Position numbers and translations under genes: made by a program
Part shown: positions 26,894 to 35,422 of the stretch, in pieces
Numbering within the stretch: the stretch's first letter is position 1
Layout of the letters: each line of letters begins with the position of its first letter
From: Dyella kyungheensis
GTDB lineage: Bacteria; Pseudomonadota; Gammaproteobacteria; Xanthomonadales; Rhodanobacteraceae
DNA length: 64,000 bases
NCBI RefSeq assembly: GCF_016905005.1
Contig: NZ_JADIKC010000003.1
Location: forward strand, 1,105,804 to 1,169,803
Direction of reading: 5' to 3'
Notes under the pieces: generated by a model
Told to the model about the DNA's origin: nothing
Seen by the model: only the letters and a program-made list of their open reading frames with translations
Database searches by the model: none

Positions 26894-28073
26894 TGCGTTT
26901 TACGCAGCGCCTTGGTCGAGGCGCCGGGGACAGCTCGTGCGCGCTTCCGTGGCGGCCCTATGGCTGGCGGCAACCGTGACGGCTGCCGGCTGCTCCAACA
27001 AGAGCGACGACGGTGCACCGGCAGCTTCCATCACGCCCACCAACGTCACCTTGACGCCGGACCAGCGCAAGCACGTCCGCCTGGCCACCGTCGCGCGTTC
27101 CGCGTATCAGCGAACGATCGATGCCACTGGCTCGGTGGATTTCAACAACGAGCAGGCGACTGCCGTATTGGCGCCGATCTCCGGCCCGGTATCGCAGCTG
27201 CTGGTCGACATTGGCGATCGCGTCAAGAAAGGCGATCCGCTCGCCCTGGTGGATTCGCCGGATTTCGCCGCAGCCATCAGTGCGTATCGCAAGGCGCTCA
27301 CCACCGCGCACACGGCGCACCGGCTCGCGGACCTGGAAAAGGACCTGGTCGAGCATCAGGGCATCGCCAAGCGTGAGGAAGACCAGGCACGAGCCGATGC
27401 CGCCAATGCGGATGCCGACGTCGATGCCGCACTGAAAGCGTTGGTGTCGCTGAATGTCGATCCGAAGATCATCAAGGCCGTCGAGCAGGGCCAGCCGATC
27501 GCGCACATCGGCGGCGTCATCCGATCGCCGATCGCGGGCACCGTGGTGGATCGGCAGATCACGCCAGGCCAGCTGCTTCAGGCGGGTACTACACCGACCT
27601 TTACGGTCGCGGATATGTCCCACGTATGGGTGATGGCGCAAGTGGCCGATTCCGATGTCGCGTCCGTGAGCGTGGGTGACTCTGCCGAGGTGACTACGTC
27701 CGCCGATGCGAAACGCCTGACGGGCACGGTGACGAAAATCTCCGCGCTGGTGAATGCCGATACGCGACTGGTGCCCGCACGCGTGGTGGTGGACAACCCG
27801 CAGGGCCTGTTGAAGAAGCAGGCCTACGTGGGTGTGCAGATCCACTCGCGCCAGGCAACGAGCGGCTTGCTGGTGCCGGTGTCGGCATTGCTGCGCGACG
27901 ATGAAAACCTGCCGTTTGTCTACGTGGCACAGAGCGATGGCAGCTTCGCGCGGCGCCCGGTGACCCTGGGCTATCGCACCGGCGACCAGTTCGATATTCC
28001 CGCCGGGCTGAAGGCGGGCGAGCAGGTCGTGGTGGATGGCGGCATCTTCGTCCAGTTCATGCAAAACCAATGA
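26883..28073 (+). CDS. RND efflux periplasmic adaptor (CusB/CzcB-like)
   Basis: 396 residues, starting inside the end of the outer-membrane factor gene (11-base overlap). The N-terminus has a lipobox VTAAGC (Cys about residue 37). The HlyD/MFP order is seen: beta-barrel and lipoyl parts (ATGSVDFNNEQATAVLAPISGPVSQLLVDIGDRVKKGDPLALVDSPDF), a helical hairpin (about 130-190), then GGVIRSPIAGTVVDRQITPGQLLQAGTTPTFTVADMSHVWVMAQVADSDV and a membrane-proximal domain. Adaptors link pump to duct. The CusB-type Met residues involved in Cu/Ag transfer are not obvious, so metal identity stays open. Confidence 0.92.
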   Translation: MKNSAFYAAPWSRRRGQLVRASVAALWLAATVTAAGCSNKSDDGAPAASITPTNVTLTPDQRKHVRLATVARSAYQRTIDATGSVDFNNEQATAVLAPISGPVSQLLVDIGDRVKKGDPLALVDSPDFAAAISAYRKALTTAHTAHRLADLEKDLVEHQGIAKREEDQARADAANADADVDAALKALVSLNVDPKIIKAVEQGQPIAHIGGVIRSPIAGTVVDRQITPGQLLQAGTTPTFTVADMSHVWVMAQVADSDVASVSVGDSAEVTTSADAKRLTGTVTKISALVNADTRLVPARVVVDNPQGLLKKQAYVGVQIHSRQATSGLLVPVSALLRDDENLPFVYVAQSDGSFARRPVTLGYRTGDQFDIPAGLKAGEQVVVDGGIFVQFMQNQ

Positions 28074-31000
28074 GCGATCAACTTCCTCCTGCCGTATCAC
28101 CGTCGCGAACGGCATCGATGATGAACCGGATCGTGTCCGCCTCGCTGGGCCAGCCGTTCCTCGTCATCCTGATGACGCTGCTGTTGATCGGTGCGGGCGC
28201 GCATTCGCTTCGGCGCCTGCCGGTGGATGCCTATCCCGACCTGTCGCCGCCCATCGTGGAAATCATCACGCAGTGGCCAGGGCACACCGCCGAAGAAGTG
28301 GAGCGGCTGATCACCGTGCCGGTCGAGCTGGGCATGAACGATGTGCCGAAAACCACGACCAGGCGCTCGATTTCTCTCTACGGTTTGTCCGACGTCATCC
28401 TCACCTACGAGACGGGCATGGACAATAACTTCGCCCGGCAGGAGGTGTTCAACCGACTGGGCGATTTGAGTTTGCCCAGCGGCGTGACGCCCTCGGTGTC
28501 GCCGCTGTCGGCACCGTCGGGTCTGATCTACCGCTATGTGCTGCAGAGCACCGACCGCTCGCCGATGGACCTCAAGACGCTCGAGGACTGGACGGTCGAG
28601 CCGCAGTACCGGTCGGTGCCCGGCGTGGCGGACGATTCGGGTTTCGGCGGCGGCACCATGCAGTATCAGGTGCTGCTCGACCAGACCAAGATCGCCGCGG
28701 TCGGACTGTCCGCGGTGCAGGTCGAGGCAGCGCTCACCGCCAACAATGCCAACGCGGGGGGCGGCTTCTATTCGCAGGGCGGACAGTTCTACTACGTGCG
28801 TGGCAACGGGCGCGTGGAAACGCTGGAGGACATCGGCAACGTGGTGGTCGCGGTGCACGATGGCGTTCCGGTGTTGGTGAAGGACGTGGGCCGCGTCGTC
28901 ATCGGCATCGCGCCACGCCTGGGCGAGTTCGGCTACGAGAAGCAGGATGATGCCGTGGAAGGCGTGATCCTGTTGCGTACCGGCGAGAAGACCCAGGATG
29001 TGCTGAAGCGGGTCGAGGCCAAGACCAAGCAGCTCAACGATGAGATCCTGCCCAAGGACGTGAAGGTCGTGCCGTTCTACGACCGCACCGACCTGATCAC
29101 GCTGACCACCAAGATCGTGGAAGACAATCTGCTGCGCGGCATGCTGCTGGTCGTGGTGATCCTGATCTTCTTTCTCTACGATTTCCGCGCGGGCCTGATT
29201 GTCGCCACCACCATTCCGCTGGCGTTGTTGTTTGCCTTCATCTGCCTGGACCTGCAAGGCGCCTCGGCCAACCTGTTATCGATTGGCGCGGTGGACTTCG
29301 GCATCCTCGTCGATGCCGCCGTGGTGATGGTGGAGAACATCTTCCGCCAGATCGCCGAACGGCGCGGCACGCCGCTCAACGTGAAGGAGATCATCCGCGA
29401 CGCCGCCGCCGAGGTGGATCGCCCGCTGTTCTACGCCGTCGCGGTGATCGTGGTCAGCTTCCTGCCGATCTACGTGTTGTCCGGTCCATCGGGCACGCTG
29501 TTCAAGCCCATGGCCGACACCATGATCTTCGCGCTGATCGGCTCGCTGGTGGTGACGCTGACGCTGCTGCCCGTGCTGTGCGCGGTGTTCATGCGCAAGG
29601 GCGTGCAGGAACGGCGCAATCGCGTGTTCGAGGCGATCAAGTCGGTGTACGTGAAGGGGCTGGATTTCTGCCTCGCGCGGCCATGGGGAACGGCGATTGC
29701 CTCGGCCATCGTGCTGGCCGTTTCGCTGCTGCTGATTCCGCGCATCGGCGCGGAGTTCATGCCGCAGCTGGACGAGGGCGCGCTATGGGTGCGTGCCACC
29801 ATGCCGTACACCATCTCGTTCGAGGAAGCGTCGAAGGTGACGCCACGGGTGCGCGAGCTGCTGCGTTCGTTCCCCGAAGTCACCACGGTCGCCTCGGAGC
29901 TGGGTCGACCGGATGACGGCACGGATTCGACCGGCTTCTTCAACGTCGAGTTCTACGTAGGCCTCAAGCCCTATTCGCAGTGGAACGGGACGTACCACAA
30001 CAAGGCCGCCCTGATCGAGGCCATCAACAAGAAACTGCAGGCCTTCCCGGGCATCATCTTCAACTACACGCAGCCCGCCGAAGATGCGGTGGACGAAGCG
30101 GAGACGGGCCTGAAAAGCGCGCTGGCGGTGAAGGTCTTCGGCTCCGATCTGAATACGCTGGAGCAGAAGGGCAAGAGCATCAAGCAGGTGCTGGAACACG
30201 TGCGCGGCATCCGCGATGTGACCCTGGTGCAGGAGCTGGGCCAACCCAGCCTGAGCATCAACATCGACCGCGCGAAGATCGCCCGGTACGGCTTGAATGT
30301 GTCCGACATCAACGGCGTGATCGAGACCGCCATCGGTGGCGACGTGGCCACCCAGGTGGTGCAGGGCGAACGGCAGTTCGATCTGGTGGTCCGGCTCGAG
30401 CAGCAGTATCGCGACAACCCCGAGGAGATCAAGAACATCCTGGTCACCACGCCGGCCGGACAGCAGATTCCGCTGAAGGAGTTTGCCGATATCCAGGAAA
30501 CCAATGGCGCGTCGTTCATCTATCGCGAAAACAACTCGCGCTACATCGGCGTGCAGTTCTCGGTGGAAGGGCGCGACCTGGCCGGTGCGGTGGAAGACGC
30601 CATCCAGCAGGTCAACGGCAAGGTCAAGCTGCCGCAGGGCTACCGGCTCGACTGGGGCGGCGAATACACCGAGTACACCGCCTCGCGTGCCCAGTTGAAT
30701 GTGATCCTGCCGCTGACGCTGGCCTTGATCTTCCTGTTGCTGTTCACGCTCTACAGCAATTTCAAGTTTCCCTTCATCACCGTGCTCGGCGTGCTGCTGT
30801 CGGCGCCGGTGGGCGGCATCATTGCGCTGTGGATCACCGGCACGCCGTTCTCGGTGTCGTCGGGCATCGGTTTCCTGGCCCTGTTTGGCGTGTCGGTGCA
30901 GACCGCGGTCGTCTACATCTCCTACGTCAACGAACTTCGCCGCGGTGGCACCAGCCTCAACGAAGCGATTCGCGAGGGAGCGATCCTGCGCCTGCGTCCG

Positions 31001-31195
31001 ATCATGATGACCGCCCTGGTCGCCGCGCTCGGCCTGCTGCCCGCCGCACTCGCCACCGGCGTGGGCACCGATACCCAGCGGCCGTTCGCCCTGGTGATCG
31101 TCAGCGGCCTGTTCACGCGACTGTTGATCAGCGTGTTCCTGATGCCCGTGCTGTACGCGCTGGTTGCACGTCCGGACGACAGGCTGGAAGTGTGA
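28070..31195 (+). CDS. heavy-metal-type RND efflux pump (CzcA/CusA family)
   Basis: 1041 residues, the expected size; the start overlaps the adaptor stop as ATGA. Twelve transmembrane helices and two periplasmic loops follow the RND plan. The HME family signature is recognisable near residue 410 as DFGILVDAAVVMVEN, with the usual DFG, Asp and EN residues (canonical DFG-x3-DGA-V-x2-VEN, here DAA). Early motif DAYPDLSPPIVEIITQWPGHTAEEVERLITVPVE is typical of HME-RND rather than drug pumps. These are proton antiporters that expel divalent (Zn, Co, Cd, Ni) or monovalent (Cu, Ag) cations. The substrate cannot be fixed; no adjacent metal-sensing regulator is present. Confidence 0.93.
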   Translation: MSDQLPPAVSPSRTASMMNRIVSASLGQPFLVILMTLLLIGAGAHSLRRLPVDAYPDLSPPIVEIITQWPGHTAEEVERLITVPVELGMNDVPKTTTRRSISLYGLSDVILTYETGMDNNFARQEVFNRLGDLSLPSGVTPSVSPLSAPSGLIYRYVLQSTDRSPMDLKTLEDWTVEPQYRSVPGVADDSGFGGGTMQYQVLLDQTKIAAVGLSAVQVEAALTANNANAGGGFYSQGGQFYYVRGNGRVETLEDIGNVVVAVHDGVPVLVKDVGRVVIGIAPRLGEFGYEKQDDAVEGVILLRTGEKTQDVLKRVEAKTKQLNDEILPKDVKVVPFYDRTDLITLTTKIVEDNLLRGMLLVVVILIFFLYDFRAGLIVATTIPLALLFAFICLDLQGASANLLSIGAVDFGILVDAAVVMVENIFRQIAERRGTPLNVKEIIRDAAAEVDRPLFYAVAVIVVSFLPIYVLSGPSGTLFKPMADTMIFALIGSLVVTLTLLPVLCAVFMRKGVQERRNRVFEAIKSVYVKGLDFCLARPWGTAIASAIVLAVSLLLIPRIGAEFMPQLDEGALWVRATMPYTISFEEASKVTPRVRELLRSFPEVTTVASELGRPDDGTDSTGFFNVEFYVGLKPYSQWNGTYHNKAALIEAINKKLQAFPGIIFNYTQPAEDAVDEAETGLKSALAVKVFGSDLNTLEQKGKSIKQVLEHVRGIRDVTLVQELGQPSLSINIDRAKIARYGLNVSDINGVIETAIGGDVATQVVQGERQFDLVVRLEQQYRDNPEEIKNILVTTPAGQQIPLKEFADIQETNGASFIYRENNSRYIGVQFSVEGRDLAGAVEDAIQQVNGKVKLPQGYRLDWGGEYTEYTASRAQLNVILPLTLALIFLLLFTLYSNFKFPFITVLGVLLSAPVGGIIALWITGTPFSVSSGIGFLALFGVSVQTAVVYISYVNELRRGGTSLNEAIREGAILRLRPIMMTALVAALGLLPAALATGVGTDTQRPFALVIVSGLFTRLLISVFLMPVLYALVARPDDRLEV

Positions 31196-31222
31196 GGATC
31201 GGTCATCGATGACCTTTCGCGA

Positions 31223-31238
31223 CCCGCCGGGAGGCGGG
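31223..31238. terminator. hairpin after the RND operon
   Basis: CCCGCC-GGGA-GGCGGG, a 6-bp GC stem 28 bases past the pump stop codon and before the RidA-like gene. No T-run follows, so it is only a candidate terminator. Confidence 0.4.
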
Positions 31239-31317
31239 CCGTGGACCAGTACGTTCGGGACTGCCGGAGGGAGGAGAGAAGGTCGTAACCTTCAGCCCCC
31301 TCTCAAGGAGTGTCGTC

Positions 31318-31779
31318 ATGAAACCTCGCACCCGGATCGCCGCCTTCGTCCTGCTGGCGACAGCCGCCCTGTCGGTATCCGCCCAGGATGGGCGCAAGCA
31401 CATCGTGATCAGCCGGACGCCGGAGCAAATGGCGGATCTGCCTTTCAGCGATGCGGTGCTCGTGGGCAATACCTTGTATTTGTCGGGGTACATCGGTGTG
31501 GACGAGCACACCAACAAAGTACCCAAAACGACCGAAGAAGAGACCCGATTGGCTATGGACGGCCTCAAGCAGGCGGTGGAAGCTGCGGGAATGACGATGG
31601 ACGACCTGGTGAAGATCGATGTGCTGTGCACGGATTTTGCCGCGTTCCAGAAGTTCAACTCGGTCTACCGGACCTACTTCAAGCATGGCTTCCCGGCACG
31701 CACCTTCACGGGCAGCACGCAGCTGTTCATGGGAGCGCATTTCGAGATCACCGGCGTGGCCATCAAGGCCGGGAAGTAG
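31318..31779 (+). CDS. exported RidA-family (YjgF/Rid) protein
   Basis: 153 residues with AAGGAG nine bases before the ATG. Unlike cytosolic RidA, a signal peptide is present (TRIAAFVLLATAALSVSA, cleavage before QDGRK at about 22). The Rid domain follows: PFSDAVLVGNTLYLSGYIGVDEHT, EEETRLAMDGLKQAVEAAGMTMDDLVKIDVLCTDFAAF, FPARTFTGSTQLFMGAHFEITGVAIK. The Arg of FPAR and the Glu of FEITGVA, which contact substrate carboxylates in RidA enamine deaminases, are retained. It may hydrolyse enamine/imine compounds in the periplasm; a structural or binding role is the alternative. Likely monocistronic. Confidence 0.88.
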   Translation: MKPRTRIAAFVLLATAALSVSAQDGRKHIVISRTPEQMADLPFSDAVLVGNTLYLSGYIGVDEHTNKVPKTTEEETRLAMDGLKQAVEAAGMTMDDLVKIDVLCTDFAAFQKFNSVYRTYFKHGFPARTFTGSTQLFMGAHFEITGVAIKAGK

Positions 31780-32018
31780 CGAAGGGCGCGTCACCTGGAT
31801 GGCGCGCCAGCACCCTCCGGGATGGGCTGGACCCCGAGCGGAGACCGGCCCGAGGCGCGCAGGGCCGTTGCCCGGGAGGCGGCGATACCGCCTTCGGGCC
31901 CAGAGGGCGCCGTAAATCGCTCATTCCGCAACGAAATCCACACTTGAGCCATACCCGGCGTTGCAGCCCGGTTGGTGTAACCTGAGGCCGAGCAGGCGCG
32001 GCAGTGGAGGGCGAACAA

Positions 32019-34280
32019 ATGGCTGCAGAGACCGCCTCTGCCGCGTGGATCGCATTCGGCACGGTCGAGATCGACACCCTGGGTCATCGCCTGTACGTCG
32101 ATGGCGCGGAGGTCGGGCTTGAGCGCAAGGCCTTTGCCGTGCTCGTTCTGCTGGCGCGCGACCCCGGGCGCGTGTTGAGCCGCGATGAGATTCTCGACGA
32201 GGTGTGGGGGCACAGCCATGTGACCCCGGGCGTGCTCAGCCGCGTGATCGCCATGTTGCGCCACGCGCTCGGCGAGAGTGGCGACGAAAGCCATTATCTG
32301 CATACCGTGCACGGCGTCGGTTTTCGCCTCGATGCCGACGTGCGATCCGCTGCGTCACGCGAGGAGTTGATGGCGGAAGGCGCATTGCCGCCGGTGACGA
32401 AACCAGCGCCCGCGAAAGTCCTCGCCAACCCGGTCGACGCGCCACCGGCCGTGCCGGCGACGACTTCAGCAATCTCCCCGCCAGCTGGCGAAACACGTCG
32501 ATTCGGAAAGCGCCTCGTGGTGGCGATCGCGGGTCTGCTCGTGTTGGCGGCCGCGTTGTTTGGCTGGCACCGTTTCGCACCGCATCCCGTGAACACGGCG
32601 GCGGCCACCGACCTCAAGTCGATCGCGGTGCTGCCGTTCGAGAATCTCAGTACCGACCAGGGCAATGCCTATTTCGCCAGCGGCATGCAGGACATGATCC
32701 TCACCGAGCTGGTGGGTATCGGCGGACTGAAGGTGATCTCCCGCACCTCGACGGAGAAATATCCCAGCCATCCGGAAGACGTGCGAACCATCGCGCGGCA
32801 ACTGGGCGTGGCGACGCTGCTCGAAGGCACGGTGCAGAAGGTCGGCGACCAGGTGCTGATCAATGTGCAGTTGATCGAAGCGGAAAGCGGCAACCACCTC
32901 TGGGCCAAAGCCTATACGCGCACGCTGGACAACGTTTTCAACGTGGAAGGCGAGGTCGCGCAGAACGTCGCGCAGGCGCTGAAGGTGCAGCTCACTTCTG
33001 CCGAGACCGCGCGCATGGACACCGCGCCGACCCAGAATCCCGCAGCCTACGATCTGTACCTGCAGGCGGGTGCGCATGCCAACCGCGCGTACGACGATCC
33101 GGTGCTGTCGTCGACCGAATTGCCCGTCGCGATCTCGCTGTATCAGGAGGCCCTGGCCAAGGACCCGCACTTCGCGCTGGCCGCCGCTGCATTGGCGCGC
33201 GCCCACATGCAGATGTATTTCTTCGGCCCCGACCGTACCAACGAGCGATTGGTCGAGGCGAAGGCCGCTGCCGATCGCGCGCTCACGCTGCAGCCGAAGC
33301 TGGGCCAGGGGCACTACGCGTTGGGCTTGTATTACTACTGGGGACATCGCGATTACGCTGCTGCCAATCCGCAGTTGGAGCTGGCGCGGGAGGCGTTGCC
33401 GAACAGCGCCACGGTCGAACTGCTGATCGCCGCGGTCGCCCGGCGACAGGGGCGCTGGGACGAGGCGGTGAAGCTGTTTCACAACGCCACCGTGCTCGAT
33501 CCGCACAGCGAGTTTGCGTTCAACCAGCTCGGCGTGACCTACCAGAGCCTGCGCCGCTATGCGGAGGCCGACCAGGCCTATGCCGCCGCGATGGCGTTGA
33601 GCCGCAATCCCGCGGGCGGGCGCGTGACGCTGGCGTTCAATCAGCTGATGTGGAAAGGCGATCCGGCACCGCTGCGCGCGGCGCTTGCCGCGCTCAAGCC
33701 GGGTAGCGACGGCTACGCCGGCAATATCATGGCGATGTACTTCGAGCGCTCGCTGGCGCGCGACTATGCCGGCGCGATCAAGGTGGCCGAGGCGGACAAG
33801 GCCGAGAACTGGGACGACCCCGACAACATCGTCTTGCCGCGCCGCCTGTATCTGGCGTGGGCGTTCCAGTCGGCGGGCGACACGGCCAAGGCCACCGCCG
33901 CCTATACCGAGGTCGCGACGCATGCACGCGCGGGCCTGGTGGAACGACCGGACGATGCCGACCTGCATCTCGCCCTGGGATTCGCCTATGCAGGCCTCGG
34001 GCAAAAAACCGAAGCGGTTGCCGAAGCCGAGCGCGCCGTCGCCCTGATGCCGGTCGGCAAGGACGTGCTCACCGGTGCGGGCATGCTCGCGTGCCAGGCG
34101 CAGTTGTACGTGCGGGTCGGCCAGCCTGACCAGGCCATCGCGCTGATCGATCGCGTGCTGTCCATGCCTACCGGGGGCATCCTGTCCAGCGCCTTGCTCA
34201 AGCTCGATCCGAGCTGGGATCCGCTGCGCGACGATCCTCGCTTCAAGGCGCTGCTGCAGAAGTATCCCACTGGCGCCTAG
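32019..34280 (+). CDS. CadC-like membrane transcription regulator with TolB-like and TPR domains
   Basis: 753 residues from the ATG at 32019 (GGAGG eight bases away). Residues 10-105 are an OmpR/PhoB-type winged helix (FGTVEIDTLGHRLYVDG, LERKAFAVLVLLARDPGRVLSRDEILDEVWG, YLHTVHGVGFRLD). A Pro/Ala linker leads to a single transmembrane helix (about 168-190: VVAIAGLLVLAAALFGWHRF). A periplasmic TolB-N-like section follows (SIAVLPFENLSTDQGNAYFASGMQDMILTELV, GVATLLEGTVQKVGDQVLINVQLI), then TPRs to the end (YQEALAKDPHFALAAAALARA; LFHNATVLDPHSEFAFNQLGVTY). Such one-component regulators sense an extracytoplasmic cue and bind DNA from the membrane. Target genes are unknown; the RND and RidA genes upstream are candidates. 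Confidence 0.9.
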   Translation: MAAETASAAWIAFGTVEIDTLGHRLYVDGAEVGLERKAFAVLVLLARDPGRVLSRDEILDEVWGHSHVTPGVLSRVIAMLRHALGESGDESHYLHTVHGVGFRLDADVRSAASREELMAEGALPPVTKPAPAKVLANPVDAPPAVPATTSAISPPAGETRRFGKRLVVAIAGLLVLAAALFGWHRFAPHPVNTAAATDLKSIAVLPFENLSTDQGNAYFASGMQDMILTELVGIGGLKVISRTSTEKYPSHPEDVRTIARQLGVATLLEGTVQKVGDQVLINVQLIEAESGNHLWAKAYTRTLDNVFNVEGEVAQNVAQALKVQLTSAETARMDTAPTQNPAAYDLYLQAGAHANRAYDDPVLSSTELPVAISLYQEALAKDPHFALAAAALARAHMQMYFFGPDRTNERLVEAKAAADRALTLQPKLGQGHYALGLYYYWGHRDYAAANPQLELAREALPNSATVELLIAAVARRQGRWDEAVKLFHNATVLDPHSEFAFNQLGVTYQSLRRYAEADQAYAAAMALSRNPAGGRVTLAFNQLMWKGDPAPLRAALAALKPGSDGYAGNIMAMYFERSLARDYAGAIKVAEADKAENWDDPDNIVLPRRLYLAWAFQSAGDTAKATAAYTEVATHARAGLVERPDDADLHLALGFAYAGLGQKTEAVAEAERAVALMPVGKDVLTGAGMLACQAQLYVRVGQPDQAIALIDRVLSMPTGGILSSALLKLDPSWDPLRDDPRFKALLQKYPTGA

Positions 34281-34339
34281 TCCGCCGTTCGCACCGCCTG
34301 GTCGCTCCGGGCGAGCCATCCACGCGTGGGAACCCGTCG

Positions 34340-34696
34340 ATGAGAATTGCATGGAATGAGGTTGCATTGGCGCTGTTCGATCGCGGTGGCTTGAGGGCCA
34401 TCTTCGATCACGCCAGGAATGTGGTGGTCGCCACGATCATCGTTGCCGCGGGCATCGAGACCACCAAGCGCTTCGACCACACCGTCTTCGTGGATTTGCT
34501 CAATCCTTCGCTGGTTGGCTATGCCGTGGCCGTGGCGGGGGTGGTGCTTATCCTCCTGAACTTTGTCGATGGGCTTCGAAAGTTGGCGCGGTTGCGGTGG
34601 CCGCGCATGTTGCAGATGGCCTTGGGCATTGCCTACTTCCTGGTTTCGTTTCGAATCGTCCAGCTGATCATCTGGGTGAGGACCCAGGCGTGCTAG
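34340..34696 (+). CDS. small integral membrane protein
   Basis: 118 residues, 59 bases after the CadC-like gene. About three hydrophobic helices are predicted (ARNVVVATIIVAAGIETT; LLNPSLVGYAVAVAGVVLILLNFV; MLQMALGIAYFLVSFRIVQLIIWV) with basic residues in between (DGLRKLARLRWPR). No family recognised; the ribosome-binding site is weak. The charged N-terminus with FDRGGLRAIFDH suggests a cytoplasmic start. A hairpin follows the stop. Confidence 0.65.
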   Translation: MRIAWNEVALALFDRGGLRAIFDHARNVVVATIIVAAGIETTKRFDHTVFVDLLNPSLVGYAVAVAGVVLILLNFVDGLRKLARLRWPRMLQMALGIAYFLVSFRIVQLIIWVRTQAC

Positions 34697-34718
34697 CTTC
34701 GCCGGCGTGATGCTTCGA

Positions 34719-34745
34719 CCAGCGCGTGATCGTGCACCACGCTGG
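34719..34745. terminator. hairpin after a small membrane-protein gene
   Basis: CCAGCG and CGCTGG form the outer stem, with GTG/CAC pairing inside it (one bulge). It begins 23 bases after the stop codon. A short AATTAA run follows instead of a clean T-tract, so it is a weak candidate. Confidence 0.35.
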
Positions 34746-34874
34746 AATTAACCGGCCAGTAACGGGGAAAGGCGCACCGTCAGGGATGCAGGATATCCGC
34801 CCGACCATCCTGCTGGCTGCTCCACCCGGATGGCCATCTCGCCGCCCCTAGGGTTAGCGTTCGAGGCGACAGCC

Positions 34875-35066
34875 ATGGCTAGGCAATTTCACATGCTTTC
34901 CGATCTTTTCGTGCGGCTGAACAAGCTCGCTGCGTCCGCAAGCGATGGGTTGCATCACCTCTTCGCAGCGCCACCCGTGCCGATTTCTCCCGTGCTGTCG
35001 CGAAGGCAGCATCTGGCCGCCGCCGTTGATGAGGCGAGAAGGATCAAGCGCGCTGTTCGGCGATGA
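34875..35066 (+). CDS. possible small protein, unsupported by homology
   Basis: 63 residues, ATG at 34875 with only AGGCGACA upstream. The sequence is amphipathic (FHMLSDLFVRLNKLAASASDGLHHLF) with a basic C-terminus (DEARRIKRAVRR) and no known domain. The rest of 34697-35139 holds nothing I can support besides the hairpin noted at 34719. It is listed because codon choice looks coding-like; it could be chance. Confidence 0.3.
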   Translation: MARQFHMLSDLFVRLNKLAASASDGLHHLFAAPPVPISPVLSRRQHLAAAVDEARRIKRAVRR

Positions 35067-35139
35067 TCGTGCGCCGTCTCGCGCGAACTGAACACGCGGC
35101 GGGCGCGGCCATACGTTATGTTCCAGGGGAAAAGTTCAC

Positions 35140-35373
35140 ATGATGGCGAATGCCGAACCGACGGAAGAAGGTCTTTTCCGCTATCCGATAACCGACGGAT
35201 TCTTCGATATCGCCGATTTCTTCGTCGTGCGCAAACGAGCCGAACGACTGGTGCCTTGCCGATGCAGACCGGAATGCGCTCGACCCTGCATGGGAGAGTG
35301 CGGTTGCCAGGCCTGCGCGTGGCGCTCGGCAGCGGACGGCCAGCCGCCGGCGAGCCACGACTTCAGGCATTGA
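35140..35373 (+). CDS. small cysteine-rich protein
   Basis: 77 residues (start possibly one codon later, ATGATG; AGGGGAA lies upstream). After an N-terminus containing RYPITDGFFDIADFFVVRKRAE comes a cluster of seven Cys in 20 residues with the spacing C-x-C-x3-C-x3-C-x3-C-x-C-x2-C (residues 40-59), then a polar tail. Such spacing is unlikely by chance and suggests metal (zinc or iron-sulfur) binding or a disulfide-bonded knot; no signal peptide is present, so metal binding is favoured. No named family recognised. An overlapping reading on the other strand is not preferred. Confidence 0.45.
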   Translation: MMANAEPTEEGLFRYPITDGFFDIADFFVVRKRAERLVPCRCRPECARPCMGECGCQACAWRSAADGQPPASHDFRH

Positions 35374-35422
35374 TGTCATCACCCTCTGTGCGAGAGGGAA
35401 GGCGTCTTGGACACACAGGTGT

